DNA of 64,000 nt from Bacteroidota bacterium (GTDB lineage: Bacteria; Bacteroidota; Bacteroidia; Chitinophagales; Chitinophagaceae). The position numbers and the translations under genes were made by a program. Of this stretch, positions 7,640-16,154 are shown piece by piece (the first letter of the stretch is position 1; each line of letters starts with the position of its first letter). The stretch spans positions 35,297 to 99,296 of the forward strand of contig VBAT01000011.1 of NCBI GenBank assembly GCA_005884665.1, in the 5' to 3' direction. The notes beneath the pieces are model-generated. The model was not told where the DNA came from and ran no database searches. It worked only from the letters and a program-made list of their open reading frames with translations.

Positions 7640-9247
7640 ATGGGTAAGAGTAATGGGAAACTAAAGAAACAACCGAACATTCTATTCATCATGAGCGATG
7701 ACATAGGCTGGTTCAATGCAAGCTGCTATCATAACGGTATAATGGGTTATCAAACTCCCAATATAGACCGTATTGCCAAAGAAGGGGCCCTGTTCACCGA
7801 CTTTTATGGACAGCAAAGTTGCACGGCGGGACGTGCAGCATTTATCACAGGTCAGTCGCCGATAAGAACGGGGCTTACAAAAGTTGGTTTGCCGGGAGCT
7901 ACCCTTGGTCTGAGTGCCGAAGATCCATCAGTAGGTCAATTCATGAAAGGCCTCGGTTATGCTACCGGACAGTTTGGCAAAAATCATTTAGGGGACCGCA
8001 ACGAACATTTGCCCACAGTTCATGGGTTTGATGAGTTCTTCGGAAACCTTTACCATCTAAACGCCGAAGAAGAGCCCGAGAATCCAGATTATCCGAAAGA
8101 CCCAAACTTCCGTAAAAAATTTGGTCCCCGCGGAGTGTTGAAATGTAAGGCAACCGATAAGGACAATACAACCGTTGATCCACAGTTCGGAAAAGTTGGC
8201 AAGCAGGTTATCGAAAATACCGGCCCGCTCGACACCAAACGTATGGAAACAGTAGATGAGGAATTCCTGGCTGCCGCGAAAAATTTTATTGGTCGTAAGA
8301 CAAAAGAAGGTGCGCCCTGGTTTTGCTATTTCAACACAACACGTATGCATATCTGGACGCATTTGAAGCCGTCCTCAAAAGGTAAGACAGGCCTTGGCGT
8401 ATATCCCGATGGCATGGTAGAGTTGGATGGTTATATCGGAGAATTATTGAAACAACTGGATGATCTTGGTGTGGCTGATAATACGATCGTTGTATTTACT
8501 ACTGACAATGGCGCCGAGGTGATGTCATGGCCGGACGGTGGAACTACTCCGTTCCGAGGTGAAAAAGATACAAATTGGGAAGGAGGATGGAGAGTACCAT
8601 GCGTGATGAGATGGCCAGGCGTTATTGAACCCGGTCGCGTGATCACTGATATTTGTTCATTACAGGATATGATCCCCACTTTCGCTGCTGCTGCTGGTGA
8701 GCCAGACCTGGTGGAAAAAGTTAAGAAAGGATATAAAATAGGCGATAAGACATTCAAAGTTCATCTCGACGGATATAACCTGATGCCTTTTCTGAGTGGC
8801 AAGGAAAAAGAATCGCCACGTAAAGGTTTCTTCTACTGGAGTGATGATGGTGACCTGATGGCGATCCGGGTAGGAAACTGGAAGATGCATTTTTTGCTGC
8901 AACATGGTCATGGCCTGCAAGTCTGGAATAAACCGCTGGAAGTGCTACGGGCTCCGCGAATGTTCAACTTGAGAAGCGATCCATTTGAGCGGGGAGATGT
9001 CGATGCGAGCGTTTTCTTTGACAAATGGTTTGCTGATAGGGCATTTTTATTGGTGCCGGCACAGGCAATCGTTTCAGAATTTCTCAAAACCTTCCAGGAA
9101 TTTCCCCCACGAGCAAAGTCTGCAAGCTTTGGCATTGACCAGGCTATGGAAAAATTAATGCCAAAGGATACCGGCTCAGAACCCAAAATGGTACCGCAGG
9201 AACCGAAAGGCAAGAAAAGCAAAGCAGAGTTGGCTGCGCATAATTGA
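7640..9247 (+). CDS. Arylsulfatase (type I, formylglycine-dependent)
   Basis: A sulfatase of about 535 residues that hydrolyses sulfate esters. The ATG at 7640 (MGKSNGKLKKQPNILFIM) is preferred over the track's TTG at 7616. Seen directly: metal-binding MSDDIGW near the N-terminus, the sulfatase signature SCTAGRAAFITGQ (Cys about residue 61, the C-x-A-x-R site converted to formylglycine), the GKNHLGDRNE segment, and the second metal site FTTDNGAE. No signal peptide is visible, so the enzyme may be cytoplasmic. The C-terminus is a Lys-rich tail. The FGE homologue that would activate it is the next gene. The substrate cannot be deduced. Confidence 0.93.
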   Translation: MGKSNGKLKKQPNILFIMSDDIGWFNASCYHNGIMGYQTPNIDRIAKEGALFTDFYGQQSCTAGRAAFITGQSPIRTGLTKVGLPGATLGLSAEDPSVGQFMKGLGYATGQFGKNHLGDRNEHLPTVHGFDEFFGNLYHLNAEEEPENPDYPKDPNFRKKFGPRGVLKCKATDKDNTTVDPQFGKVGKQVIENTGPLDTKRMETVDEEFLAAAKNFIGRKTKEGAPWFCYFNTTRMHIWTHLKPSSKGKTGLGVYPDGMVELDGYIGELLKQLDDLGVADNTIVVFTTDNGAEVMSWPDGGTTPFRGEKDTNWEGGWRVPCVMRWPGVIEPGRVITDICSLQDMIPTFAAAAGEPDLVEKVKKGYKIGDKTFKVHLDGYNLMPFLSGKEKESPRKGFFYWSDDGDLMAIRVGNWKMHFLLQHGHGLQVWNKPLEVLRAPRMFNLRSDPFERGDVDASVFFDKWFADRAFLLVPAQAIVSEFLKTFQEFPPRAKSASFGIDQAMEKLMPKDTGSEPKMVPQEPKGKKSKAELAAHN

Positions 9248-9273
9248 ATGTAAAAATGAATAGGTAAATAAAT

Positions 9274-9303
9274 CATGGAGCTGGGCGCAAATCCGGCTCC
9301 ATG
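9274..9303 (+). other. Hairpin between sulfatase and FGE genes
   Basis: A perfect 8 bp inverted repeat, CATGGAGC / GCTCCATG, with a 14-base loop. No T-tract follows, so it is a poor terminator and may be an mRNA-processing or stability element. Its right arm contains the ATG at 9301, which argues for the internal start at 9355 in the next gene. Confidence 0.55.
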
Positions 9304-9354
9304 AATTTCAGTTCTTACTATTCTTATCAGCTGGCTACAATTAAATATTTCAAT

Positions 9355-10347
9355 ATGCCTGAATTATTAGATATAAAAAAAGAAATAACAACAGCTGTCA
9401 CAAAAAACATGGTATTTATTCCCGGAGGTAAGTTCCTTATGGGCTCCGAAAAATTTTACCCGGAAGAAAAACCGGTGCATCAGGTAACGGTCGATGGCTT
9501 CTGGATCGACAAGTATACCGTCACAAACCGGGAGTTTAAGGATTTCACCGTAGAAACAAATTATGTAACGGTCGCTGAAAGACCGCTGGATCCAAAGGAT
9601 TACCCGGAAGCAAAGCCGGAGTTACTGGTCCCCGGTGCATTAGTGTTTAAGAAATCCGACAGACCTGTTAACCTGAAAGATTATTTTAATTGGTGGCAAT
9701 GGGTACCCGGCGCCAGTTGGAGACATCCATATGGGCCGGGAAGTAATCTCTCCGGCTTAAGAGATCACCCGGCAGTGCACATAGCCTATGAAGATGCAGA
9801 AGCTTATGCTAAATGGGCAGGCAAAGAACTGCCGACAGAAGCAGAATGGGAATTTGCAGCAAGAGGTGGGCTCGAAGAAATGGATTTTACCTGGGGCAAT
9901 GAAGACATGCAATTAACTAACCCAATGGCGAATACATGGCAGGGTGAATTCCCTCATCAAAATCTACTGATAGATAAGTTTGAGGGAACTTCTCCTGTCG
10001 GATCGTTTGCTCCCAATGGTTTCGGTCTTTATGATATGGCCGGCAATGTATGGGAATGGACGAGTGATTGGTATGTGGCACACCTGGATGAAAGTGCGAA
10101 CAAAGTAAAGTCCTGTTGCACCACGCATATAAATCCTCGTGTAATTTCTCCAGAGCAAAGCTATGATCCCTGCCAGCCCCAAATACGGATCCCGAGAAAA
10201 GTAATTAAGGGTGGTTCACATATATGTGCGCCAAATTATTGTTTGAGATACAGGCCTGCAGCCCGTCAGCCGCAAATGATTGACACTGGCATGAGCCATA
10301 TCGGTTTTCGTTGTATTAGGCGAAGAGATTTAGATGAAACTCACTAA
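9355..10347 (+). CDS. Formylglycine-generating enzyme (SUMF1/FGE family)
   Basis: A 330-residue FGE-sulfatase family protein. Start chosen at MPELL (9355); the track's ATG at 9301 lies in a hairpin. Family landmarks: FIPGGKFLMGSE, the PVHQVTVDGFWIDKYTVTNREF entry motif, LPTEAEWEFAARGG, and the GLYDMAGNVWEWTSDWY core. The C-terminal GGSHICAPNYCLRYRPAARQ has the C-x4-C pair that matches the copper-binding, catalytic cysteine pair of authentic FGE, and HIGFRC closes the fold. It would oxidise the sulfatase signature cysteine to formylglycine. The position right after the arylsulfatase makes that the likely target. Confidence 0.92.
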   Translation: MPELLDIKKEITTAVTKNMVFIPGGKFLMGSEKFYPEEKPVHQVTVDGFWIDKYTVTNREFKDFTVETNYVTVAERPLDPKDYPEAKPELLVPGALVFKKSDRPVNLKDYFNWWQWVPGASWRHPYGPGSNLSGLRDHPAVHIAYEDAEAYAKWAGKELPTEAEWEFAARGGLEEMDFTWGNEDMQLTNPMANTWQGEFPHQNLLIDKFEGTSPVGSFAPNGFGLYDMAGNVWEWTSDWYVAHLDESANKVKSCCTTHINPRVISPEQSYDPCQPQIRIPRKVIKGGSHICAPNYCLRYRPAARQPQMIDTGMSHIGFRCIRRRDLDETH

Positions 10348-10406
10348 AATCGGTGTTATGCAATAACCGAGCGAACAACATTGAATAATCTTAATCCCTA
10401 ACAAAT

Positions 10407-10505
10407 ATGAAAATGATCCTGGTGCTTTCGTTCTTTTTCATATTACTGTCGTTTTTCTTTTATATGGGTTACAGCCAGCCAAACAGGAAAAAACGTGAGG
10501 AATGA
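10407..10505 (+). CDS. Small single-TM peptide
   Basis: A 32-codon ORF, too short for the track, reading MKMILVLSFFFILLSFFFYM then a polar tail ending NRKKREE. It looks like a one-pass membrane peptide with a basic cytoplasmic end. It lies about 60 bases after the FGE stop, in the same orientation as the run of membrane genes. There is no homology evidence; the support is composition and position only. Confidence 0.35.
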   Translation: MKMILVLSFFFILLSFFFYMGYSQPNRKKREE

Positions 10506-10523
10506 TAAATCATTCTTTCATGG

Positions 10524-10712
10524 TTGCTTTTAAAAATTGGTTTACTGGCGCAGGTTTATTTGGAACCCTGCACAAAGGATTGGAATTATACCGTTCGCCT
10601 CTATCGCCCGCGGCCTGACATATTGAATGGCAAATGGAAATTTCCTGAACCGGAACTCGTGGACCGACTGAATAAAAAATCCGACTATGAACGAATTGAT
10701 CGAAAATATTAA
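10524..10712 (+). pseudogene. DUF1214 C-terminal remnant
   Basis: The translated 62-codon ORF (TTG start only) contains [20 protein letters not shown] followed by KFPEPELV. This matches the last strands of DUF1214 domains; the intact gene at 12514 ends LRLYWPKKEALDGTW-TAPP in the same register. Everything upstream of this segment is missing and a stop lies 18 bases before. It is therefore read as the 3' stub of a DUF1254/DUF1214 gene lost by deletion. It overlaps the start of the DUF1622 frame by 26 bases. Confidence 0.6.
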
Positions 10713-11095
10713 AGCAGGCCTTGACAAATGGGGAGAGTTCGCGGAGATCATCCTCGATGCACTTTCCCTGTTATGTATTATTGCCGGGATTATTATTTCC
10801 TTGGTAAGAGCAGTTGAATACCGCAGACGCTCGCCTGGCGATCATCCGCTACACACGCAGTTCCGAATGATATTTGGCGGCTGGCTGGTGGTCGCCCTGG
10901 AATTTCAACTGGCTGCCGATATCGCAAGCACCATTGTTTCACCTACTTCCGCACACCTCATCGAGTTGGGCAATTGCGCTGGTGCGGACGTTCCTGAATT
11001 ATTTTCTCGGCAAAGAACTTAAAGAGGACAATCAATTATTGCGATCCCGCATGGAAAAGAACAGGAGAACGGAATTAAATGCAGTGACTGACTAA
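10687..11095 (+). pseudogene. DUF1622 membrane protein, frameshifted
   Basis: The frame starting at 10687 encodes [18 protein letters not shown], a TM segment (LDALSLLCIIAGIIISLV), and then the DUF1622 motif FGGWLVVALEFQLAADIAST. After IVSPTSAHLIELG it runs into an unrelated tail. The next frame supplies the missing ending, AIALVRTFLNYFLGKELKED, stopping at 11093-11095. One small indel near 10970-10980 (for example loss of GC from GGCGCAATT) would restore a normal protein of about 135 residues. It may be a true recent mutation or a sequencing error. Intact members are two- or three-TM proteins of unknown function. Confidence 0.75.
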
Positions 11096-11104
11096 TTGAA
11101 GAAT

Positions 11105-12001
11105 ATGTCTAAAAATTATTCTGATAAAAATCTACAGGGAATTACTTTCCTGGATGAGGACCTGGCTCACGCGGATTTCTCGGATAGCGATATCCGGGGA
11201 ACTAATTTTACAGGCTCTAATCTTTCAGGCGCCAATTTCACGCATGTAAAAACCGGTATCTCTTCTGCTAATACGGTCATCCTGTTTTTTATCGCATTGG
11301 TCTTGTCGCTGGCTTCGGGTTATGTCGCCATGCTGGCGGGACAAACTATCCAGGGTATGCTTAAGTCGCCGGATTCAAATGTCACGATAGCAGCAATTGT
11401 GGCCATTGTTATTGTGGTTGTTTTTATAGTATATGCATATTGGAAAGGCGTGGGCAATGCTATCAAGCATCTTATCATTCCTGCAGCAATCATTTCATTG
11501 GTGACCGGCGTATTAGCTTATTTCTCAAAACTGGGCACAGGCCAGGGAATGCTATACGTGATACTCTATTATTTACTCGTCGTCATCATGTTCATCATTG
11601 GAACTCTTGCTCGGGCTGCAGCCGGCACATTATCTAATGTGCTTTTTTTGATAGTAGCCCTGTCTGGCGGCATATTTGGCCGCAGTGTTGGTGGCGGTAT
11701 CGGCACCGTGGTCATGGCTCTCGCCTGCATGCAGATAAGCAAAAGAGCACTGAGCGGAGCTCCGGGATTTGAAGTGCTGAGAAAAATGGCTTCATTGATT
11801 ACCCGGAAATTAGGGACTTCCTTCCGCAATACCCAGTTAGCCGACGCAGATTTTTCCCGTATAAAAAAAATAAAGAACTGCGATTTTACAGGGGCAGATA
11901 CACGGGTTACGAATTGGGGCAATTCGCAAAAAACAAATTGCCTGGATGGTCATCAGATCATCACTGAAAAATCGAAGAAGCATAAAGAAGTAATTCAATG
12001 A
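11105..12001 (+). CDS. Pentapeptide-repeat protein with embedded membrane domain
   Basis: A 298-residue protein; ATG at 11105 preferred over the track's TTG at 11096. Residues about 7-50 are pentapeptide repeats (ADFSD SDIRG TNFTG SNLSG ANFTH). The middle, about 55-215, holds roughly five to six hydrophobic helices (for example IAAIVAIVIVVVFIVYAYW). The C-terminus returns to pentapeptide-like sequence (NTQLADADFSRIKK, CDFTGADT). The pentapeptide helix is thus split by a membrane insert, an uncommon layout. Function unknown. It begins 9 bases after the broken DUF1622 gene and is followed by the YidH-like gene. Confidence 0.8.
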   Translation: MSKNYSDKNLQGITFLDEDLAHADFSDSDIRGTNFTGSNLSGANFTHVKTGISSANTVILFFIALVLSLASGYVAMLAGQTIQGMLKSPDSNVTIAAIVAIVIVVVFIVYAYWKGVGNAIKHLIIPAAIISLVTGVLAYFSKLGTGQGMLYVILYYLLVVIMFIIGTLARAAAGTLSNVLFLIVALSGGIFGRSVGGGIGTVVMALACMQISKRALSGAPGFEVLRKMASLITRKLGTSFRNTQLADADFSRIKKIKNCDFTGADTRVTNWGNSQKTNCLDGHQIITEKSKKHKEVIQ

Positions 12002-12030
12002 AGAAATGAAAAGTATTATAAAGTAAAATC

Positions 12031-12426
12031 ATGGAAACAGAAGTAAGCAAAACAGCAGATCACTCTCCCAGCAACACGGAGCTTGCGTTTGAAAGGACCC
12101 TGTTGGCCCATGAACGTACTCTCATGGCGTGGGTAAGAACTTCGATTTCCATGATCTCTTTTGGATTTACCATCTATAAAATATTTGAAGAAATAAGCAA
12201 AACGCCAGAAGGACAAAACAGGTTATTAACCCCAAGGGTAGTGGGCATGATCATGATCTCTTTCGGCTTGTTTGCCTTGCTATTGGCACAGGTACAACAT
12301 ACCATTGCAATCAGGAAGATAAAAAGGAATTACCCGGCGATGCAACGTTCACTCTCTTCGGTGCTTTCGATCATGGTATTAATGTTTGGACTGGCGTTGT
12401 TTTTAGCAACAGTGTTTAGGCAATAA
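12031..12426 (+). CDS. YidH-like DUF202 membrane protein
   Basis: A 131-residue membrane protein with the DUF202 signature LAFERTLLAHERTLMAWVRT followed by three TM segments (SMISFGFTIYKIF; VVGMIMISFGLFALLLAQV; VLSIMVLMFGLALFLATVF). This is the length and layout of E. coli YidH. The family's function is unestablished. It lies about 30 bases after the pentapeptide/TM gene and is likely in the same transcript. Confidence 0.9.
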   Translation: METEVSKTADHSPSNTELAFERTLLAHERTLMAWVRTSISMISFGFTIYKIFEEISKTPEGQNRLLTPRVVGMIMISFGLFALLLAQVQHTIAIRKIKRNYPAMQRSLSSVLSIMVLMFGLALFLATVFRQ

Positions 12427-12513
12427 CGAAGAGAGGAGAAACAGAGCAAGAGCGAGGACTTGAAATATTTTTTAACTAACGGTGTGTGGACATCGACAAA
12501 ATGGAGGTGAGGT

Positions 12514-13911
12514 ATGGGAACTGCAGAGAAAGAAAAAAAATCCAGCAGGCAAAGGTTGAGCGCGGATGATGCGCAAACCATAGCTAAAGAAGCCTATATC
12601 TATGGCTTCCCGATGGTAGATAATTACCGCATCCAGTATGCCTATTTTGAAGACTGGACCGACCCGGAATATAAGACCCCCTGGAACCTGCCTTATAACA
12701 ATGCACGGGTCTATACACCGACCGATAGAGCGGTTCAAACTCCTAATTCGGACACTCCTTATTCATACATTGGTGCCGACCTGAGGACAGAGCCTTTGGT
12801 AATTACCATACCCATGATCGAAAAGGAAAGATATTTTTCCGTCCAGTTCATAGATGCCTATACTTTCAATTTTGATTATATCGGCAGCAGGACTACTGGA
12901 AATGACGGCGGTCATTTTTTATTAGCCGGCCCAAACTGGAAAAGTGAAACACCGGAGGACATAAAACATGTGATACGTTCCGACACGCAATTCGTGTTGG
13001 CATTATTCCGTACACAACTTTTCAACCCAGAGGATATTGAGAATGTAAAAAAAATACAAGCCGGCTATAAAGTGCAGTCCTTAGCCGAATTTTCCGGGAA
13101 ACCTGCTTCCTTCCCTGCGTCAAGAAGCAATTTCATCAAACCATTAAGCAAGGAGAAGCAACTAAGCTCATTGAATTTCTTTAGTATTCTGAATTTCCTC
13201 CTTCAATTCTGCGTTATCCATCCCAGCGAGAAAGGGTTAATGCAACGTTTTGCAAAATTGAATATCGGGCCCGGTAGGGAATTTAATGCAAGCGATTATT
13301 CCGAAGAGATACAAAAGGCGATCAGCAACGGGATTGCCGATGCCTGGTTGAAAGAGAAAGAAGTACGCGATAAAGTTGCGGCCGGCAAACTCAGCTCTGG
13401 CGATCTTTTCGGCACCCGCGAGTATTTGAATAACAACTATGCCTATAGAATGGCGGCAGCAGCAGGAGGTATCTACGGTAACTCAAAGGAGGAAGCGATC
13501 TATCCTGTCTATTATCTTGATTCTACCGGTCAACCAATCGATACCTCGGCTAACAAGTATACCATTCATTTTGCAGCCGGGCAATTACCTCCCGTGAATG
13601 CATTCTGGTCGCTTACTCTCTATGAAATGGAGTCGAGCCTGCTGTATGCCAACCTGCTTAATCGCTATTTGATCAATTCACCGATGCTTCCGGAGCTCAA
13701 AAAAGACGCAGACGGAGGACTGACGCTTTATGTACAGCATGAATACCCGGGTAAAGACAAAGAACCCAACTGGCTGCCTGCACCCAAAGGAATTTCAAAA
13801 CTGGTATTACGACTGTACTGGCCAAAAAAAGAAGCGCTTGATGGAACATGGACAGCGCCACCGATTATGATCAACCTGCCTGCCGGCAGGCAGGCGGAGC
13901 GAAGCAATTGA
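12514..13911 (+). CDS. DUF1254/DUF1214 domain protein
   Basis: A 465-residue protein with the full two-domain layout. DUF1254 spans about residues 25-190 (KEAYIYGFPMVDNYRI, TPNSDTPYSYIGADLR, ERYFSVQFIDAYTFNFDYIG). DUF1214 spans about 325-455 (VNAFWSLTLYEM, KKDADGGLTLYVQHEYPG, NWLPAPKG). No signal peptide is visible. The family is widespread and biochemically uncharacterised. The last residues, LPAGRQAERSN, are encoded by a 20 bp palindromic repeat inserted just before the stop, so the native C-terminus has been replaced or extended. Three truncated relatives lie at 10524, 26045 and 33847. Confidence 0.9.
   Translation: MGTAEKEKKSSRQRLSADDAQTIAKEAYIYGFPMVDNYRIQYAYFEDWTDPEYKTPWNLPYNNARVYTPTDRAVQTPNSDTPYSYIGADLRTEPLVITIPMIEKERYFSVQFIDAYTFNFDYIGSRTTGNDGGHFLLAGPNWKSETPEDIKHVIRSDTQFVLALFRTQLFNPEDIENVKKIQAGYKVQSLAEFSGKPASFPASRSNFIKPLSKEKQLSSLNFFSILNFLLQFCVIHPSEKGLMQRFAKLNIGPGREFNASDYSEEIQKAISNGIADAWLKEKEVRDKVAAGKLSSGDLFGTREYLNNNYAYRMAAAAGGIYGNSKEEAIYPVYYLDSTGQPIDTSANKYTIHFAAGQLPPVNAFWSLTLYEMESSLLYANLLNRYLINSPMLPELKKDADGGLTLYVQHEYPGKDKEPNWLPAPKGISKLVLRLYWPKKEALDGTWTAPPIMINLPAGRQAERSN
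13875..13894. repeat. 20 bp palindrome, copy 1 (inside coding sequence)
   Basis: A perfect palindrome, CCTGCCTGCCGGCAGGCAGG, inside the 3' end of the DUF1254/DUF1214 gene, where it reads LPAGRQA. The same unit with one wobble change recurs at 16825 and 20905, and the first two copies are followed by a GCGAAGC-type sequence. Confidence 0.85.
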
Positions 13912-13971
13912 AATGGTATCGAAGTATCCATGTTCCTATAAACAGATTTATAACAATTAAAATTAAACTTT

Positions 13972-14568
13972 ATGAAAAAACTCCTTTTGCTTCCAATTCT
14001 GTTTGCAGCAATTGTTGCGAATGCGCAGATCAGCATCGGTATTAAAGGCGGCGTTAACGTCAGCAATTTCACCGGTAATAATTTTGATACTATCAAAGCC
14101 AACTCCCTGGTTGCATTTCATATCGGCGCCTTTCTTCGTTTTAAGTTCGGCAGGCACCTGGTATTGCATCCCGAACTGCTTTTTTCTTCGCAGGGCGCTA
14201 AACTGGATGACCAGGGAAATGAATCAACTTATAAGGTTTCATACATCAATATCCCTGTTGTGTTACAGTATGAAACAATTGGAGGGTTTTATCTCGAAGC
14301 AGGTCCCCAGTTTGGTTTCAAGGTAAGTGAAGACATACCTAACTCAACGATCGAAAATTTCGCAAAGGAAACCGATTTTTCCATAGCCCTTGGTTTGGGT
14401 TATCACACCAAAGGAGGATTTGGGATCGGAGCACGCTATACGGTAGGCATTTCCAAGGTCGGCGATTTCGATTCGGCGAATATTAATCCCGACTTTAAGA
14501 ACGGTGTAATACAGATTAGTCTCTTTTATACTTTTTTCAATAAAAAAAATAAGAGCGACAACAAGTAA
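13972..14568 (+). CDS. Porin-like outer-membrane beta-barrel protein
   Basis: A 198-residue protein with signal peptide MKKLLLLPILFAAIVANAQ. The body is the eight-strand OMP_b-brl_2/PorT-like type: ISIGIKGGVNVSNFTG at the N-terminus, GRHLVLHPELLFSSQGAK, the YINIPVVLQYET strand, YLEAGPQFGFKV and a final GVIQISLFYTFF. Such barrels are abundant in Bacteroidota and mostly of unknown function. It is followed one base after its stop by a small membrane gene, so the two are co-transcribed. Confidence 0.88.
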   Translation: MKKLLLLPILFAAIVANAQISIGIKGGVNVSNFTGNNFDTIKANSLVAFHIGAFLRFKFGRHLVLHPELLFSSQGAKLDDQGNESTYKVSYINIPVVLQYETIGGFYLEAGPQFGFKVSEDIPNSTIENFAKETDFSIALGLGYHTKGGFGIGARYTVGISKVGDFDSANINPDFKNGVIQISLFYTFFNKKNKSDNK

Positions 14569-14569
14569 G

Positions 14570-14944
14570 ATGGAACTGAATAGCCAGGATAACAAAGGGC
14601 AGTCGGACAGGAATGATCTCCATCAATTCCGGCCATCGCTGGTTACGGCAACCGGAATCTTCCTGGGCTTCATGCTGAATTTTACCGATGAATGGCTACC
14701 CCATTCTTTTTCCAGGAGTACTGCCGGTGGAATAATCGTGGCTGTCAGTGTTACTTCAAGTATTGGCCTGCTGATCGTCGTACTATACCGGATATTGAAG
14801 AAGAACTATCCTGTTGACAATGTTGATACATTTTACAGGACAACGCTCCGGCTGTTTATTATTGGAATCATAATTCCTTTTTTCACAATACTGCTGGCGA
14901 TGATCGCGAAGCTAGTGGACAAAATATTCTATGGTAGCACTTAA
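14570..14944 (+). CDS. Three-TM membrane protein, unknown
   Basis: A 124-residue protein starting one base after the preceding barrel gene's stop. It has a polar N-terminus of about 25 residues, then three hydrophobic segments (SLVTATGIFLGFMLNF; GGIIVAVSVTSSIGLLIVVLY; LFIIGIIIPFFTILLAMIAKL). I do not recognise a family. The tight spacing to the barrel is the only functional hint. Confidence 0.7.
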   Translation: MELNSQDNKGQSDRNDLHQFRPSLVTATGIFLGFMLNFTDEWLPHSFSRSTAGGIIVAVSVTSSIGLLIVVLYRILKKNYPVDNVDTFYRTTLRLFIIGIIIPFFTILLAMIAKLVDKIFYGST

Positions 14945-14999
14945 TGACCCTCTGTAACTAATAATATTTGATATCACATTAAAAGAAAAGGAAGTAGGT

Positions 15000-15755
15000 A
15001 TGAAAAAGCTACGGCTGTATTTTGTCTTACTGTTTTTGCCAGCAACTAAGTTCTGCATGGCTCAAACCGACACTCTTAGCCACCAACGATCATACAAAAA
15101 CGTGATCCGCTATAATTTATCGGGCGCTTTAATGTTCGGGATCGACAAATATATTGTCATCGGTTATGAAAGAATAATCACCCCTCACCAGAGCTTTTCG
15201 ATAAATGTTGGCCGTGCCGTACTTCCAAGGCCGATCAGCATCGTCACTGACAGCTTTAGCCTGAGCAAAGACGTAAAAAGAACCGGTTATAATGTATCTG
15301 TGGATTATCGCTTTTATCTCGCTAAGGAAAACAAATTCGCTGCGCCACATGGTTTATATATCGGTCCTTATTACTCATACAATCATTTTGACAGATCGAA
15401 TGAATGGATACACAAAAACAACAATGCCAGTAGCAATGTGACAACAGACTCAAAGTTCAATATCCACACGATCGGTTTTGAGTTAGGTTATCAATTCATA
15501 GTATGGAAAAGGCTGGCTCTGGATTTTCTCATGTTCGGCCCAGGCTTTGGCTTTTATAATTATAAGGCAAGTTTTGACGGGCATATTGATGCCGCGACGC
15601 AGGAACAATTATTAGACGGGCTAAAACAGTTGCTCACTCAAAAATTCCCGGGGATGAATTATGTTTTTAGCGATAAAAAGTTCAACGCAAACGGGGTGCT
15701 GAACACAAACACGTGGGGTTACCGGTATATCATACATATCGGATATATTTTTTGA
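15000..15755 (+). CDS. Hypothetical outer-membrane protein
   Basis: A 251-residue protein with signal peptide MKKLRLYFVLLFLPATKFCMAQ. Strand-like segments with alternating residues (GIDKYIVIGYERII, GYNVSVDYRFYLAKEN, HGLYIGPYYSYNHF, IHTIGFELGYQFIVW) and a terminal aromatic strand GYRYIIHIGYIF suggest a beta-barrel resembling DUF3575-type proteins. An A/G-rich stretch that could serve as ribosome-binding site precedes the ATG. Function unknown. Confidence 0.7.
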   Translation: MKKLRLYFVLLFLPATKFCMAQTDTLSHQRSYKNVIRYNLSGALMFGIDKYIVIGYERIITPHQSFSINVGRAVLPRPISIVTDSFSLSKDVKRTGYNVSVDYRFYLAKENKFAAPHGLYIGPYYSYNHFDRSNEWIHKNNNASSNVTTDSKFNIHTIGFELGYQFIVWKRLALDFLMFGPGFGFYNYKASFDGHIDAATQEQLLDGLKQLLTQKFPGMNYVFSDKKFNANGVLNTNTWGYRYIIHIGYIF

Positions 15756-15804
15756 ATCTTAATAAGATCCTAAAAAACACATTTTGAGAGGCGCCTCTTG
15801 AAAA

Positions 15805-16127
15805 GTGCGGAAACTCATTGATTTATATGGCAAGCCGGTGACACTAAACGGTAGTTTCCGCAAAGAACCCTACATAATTTTTAAAGACGGGCAGAATCGG
15901 TTCACTGGAAATGGCGGTTACAATGATATTTCCGGTACTTATAAGGTAAACGCGGCCGAGATCCCGGGCAATATCCAAGAAGATGGCCTGGCATGGAATC
16001 CGAACGCCGGTTCCTGGAAGCACTGACGCGAGGCGAAAGCTTCACGATCCAGGTCGATATACTGGTATCCAGTACATCACCGGCTCGGTTAAAAGGGTTA
16101 ATGAAACGAATAAACGATACTGGCTAA
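15805..16127 (+). pseudogene. META-domain (HslJ-like) gene, frameshifted
   Basis: The ORF at 15805 encodes the first half of a META domain: IDLYGKPVTLNGSF, PYIIFKDGQNRFTGNGGYND, SGTYKV. The second half appears in another frame from about 15984: WPGMESERRFLEALTRGESF then TIQ, ending at a TAA at 16125-16127. Intact META domains have G-C-N and A-C-P at these places; here the cysteines read Gly-Tyr and Trp. At least one frameshift and degraded cysteines indicate decay. No signal peptide is present. A META-domain protein without such breaks lies at 39896. Confidence 0.65.
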
Positions 16128-16154
16128 ACTAATTTCTAACTAAAATTTTACTGT

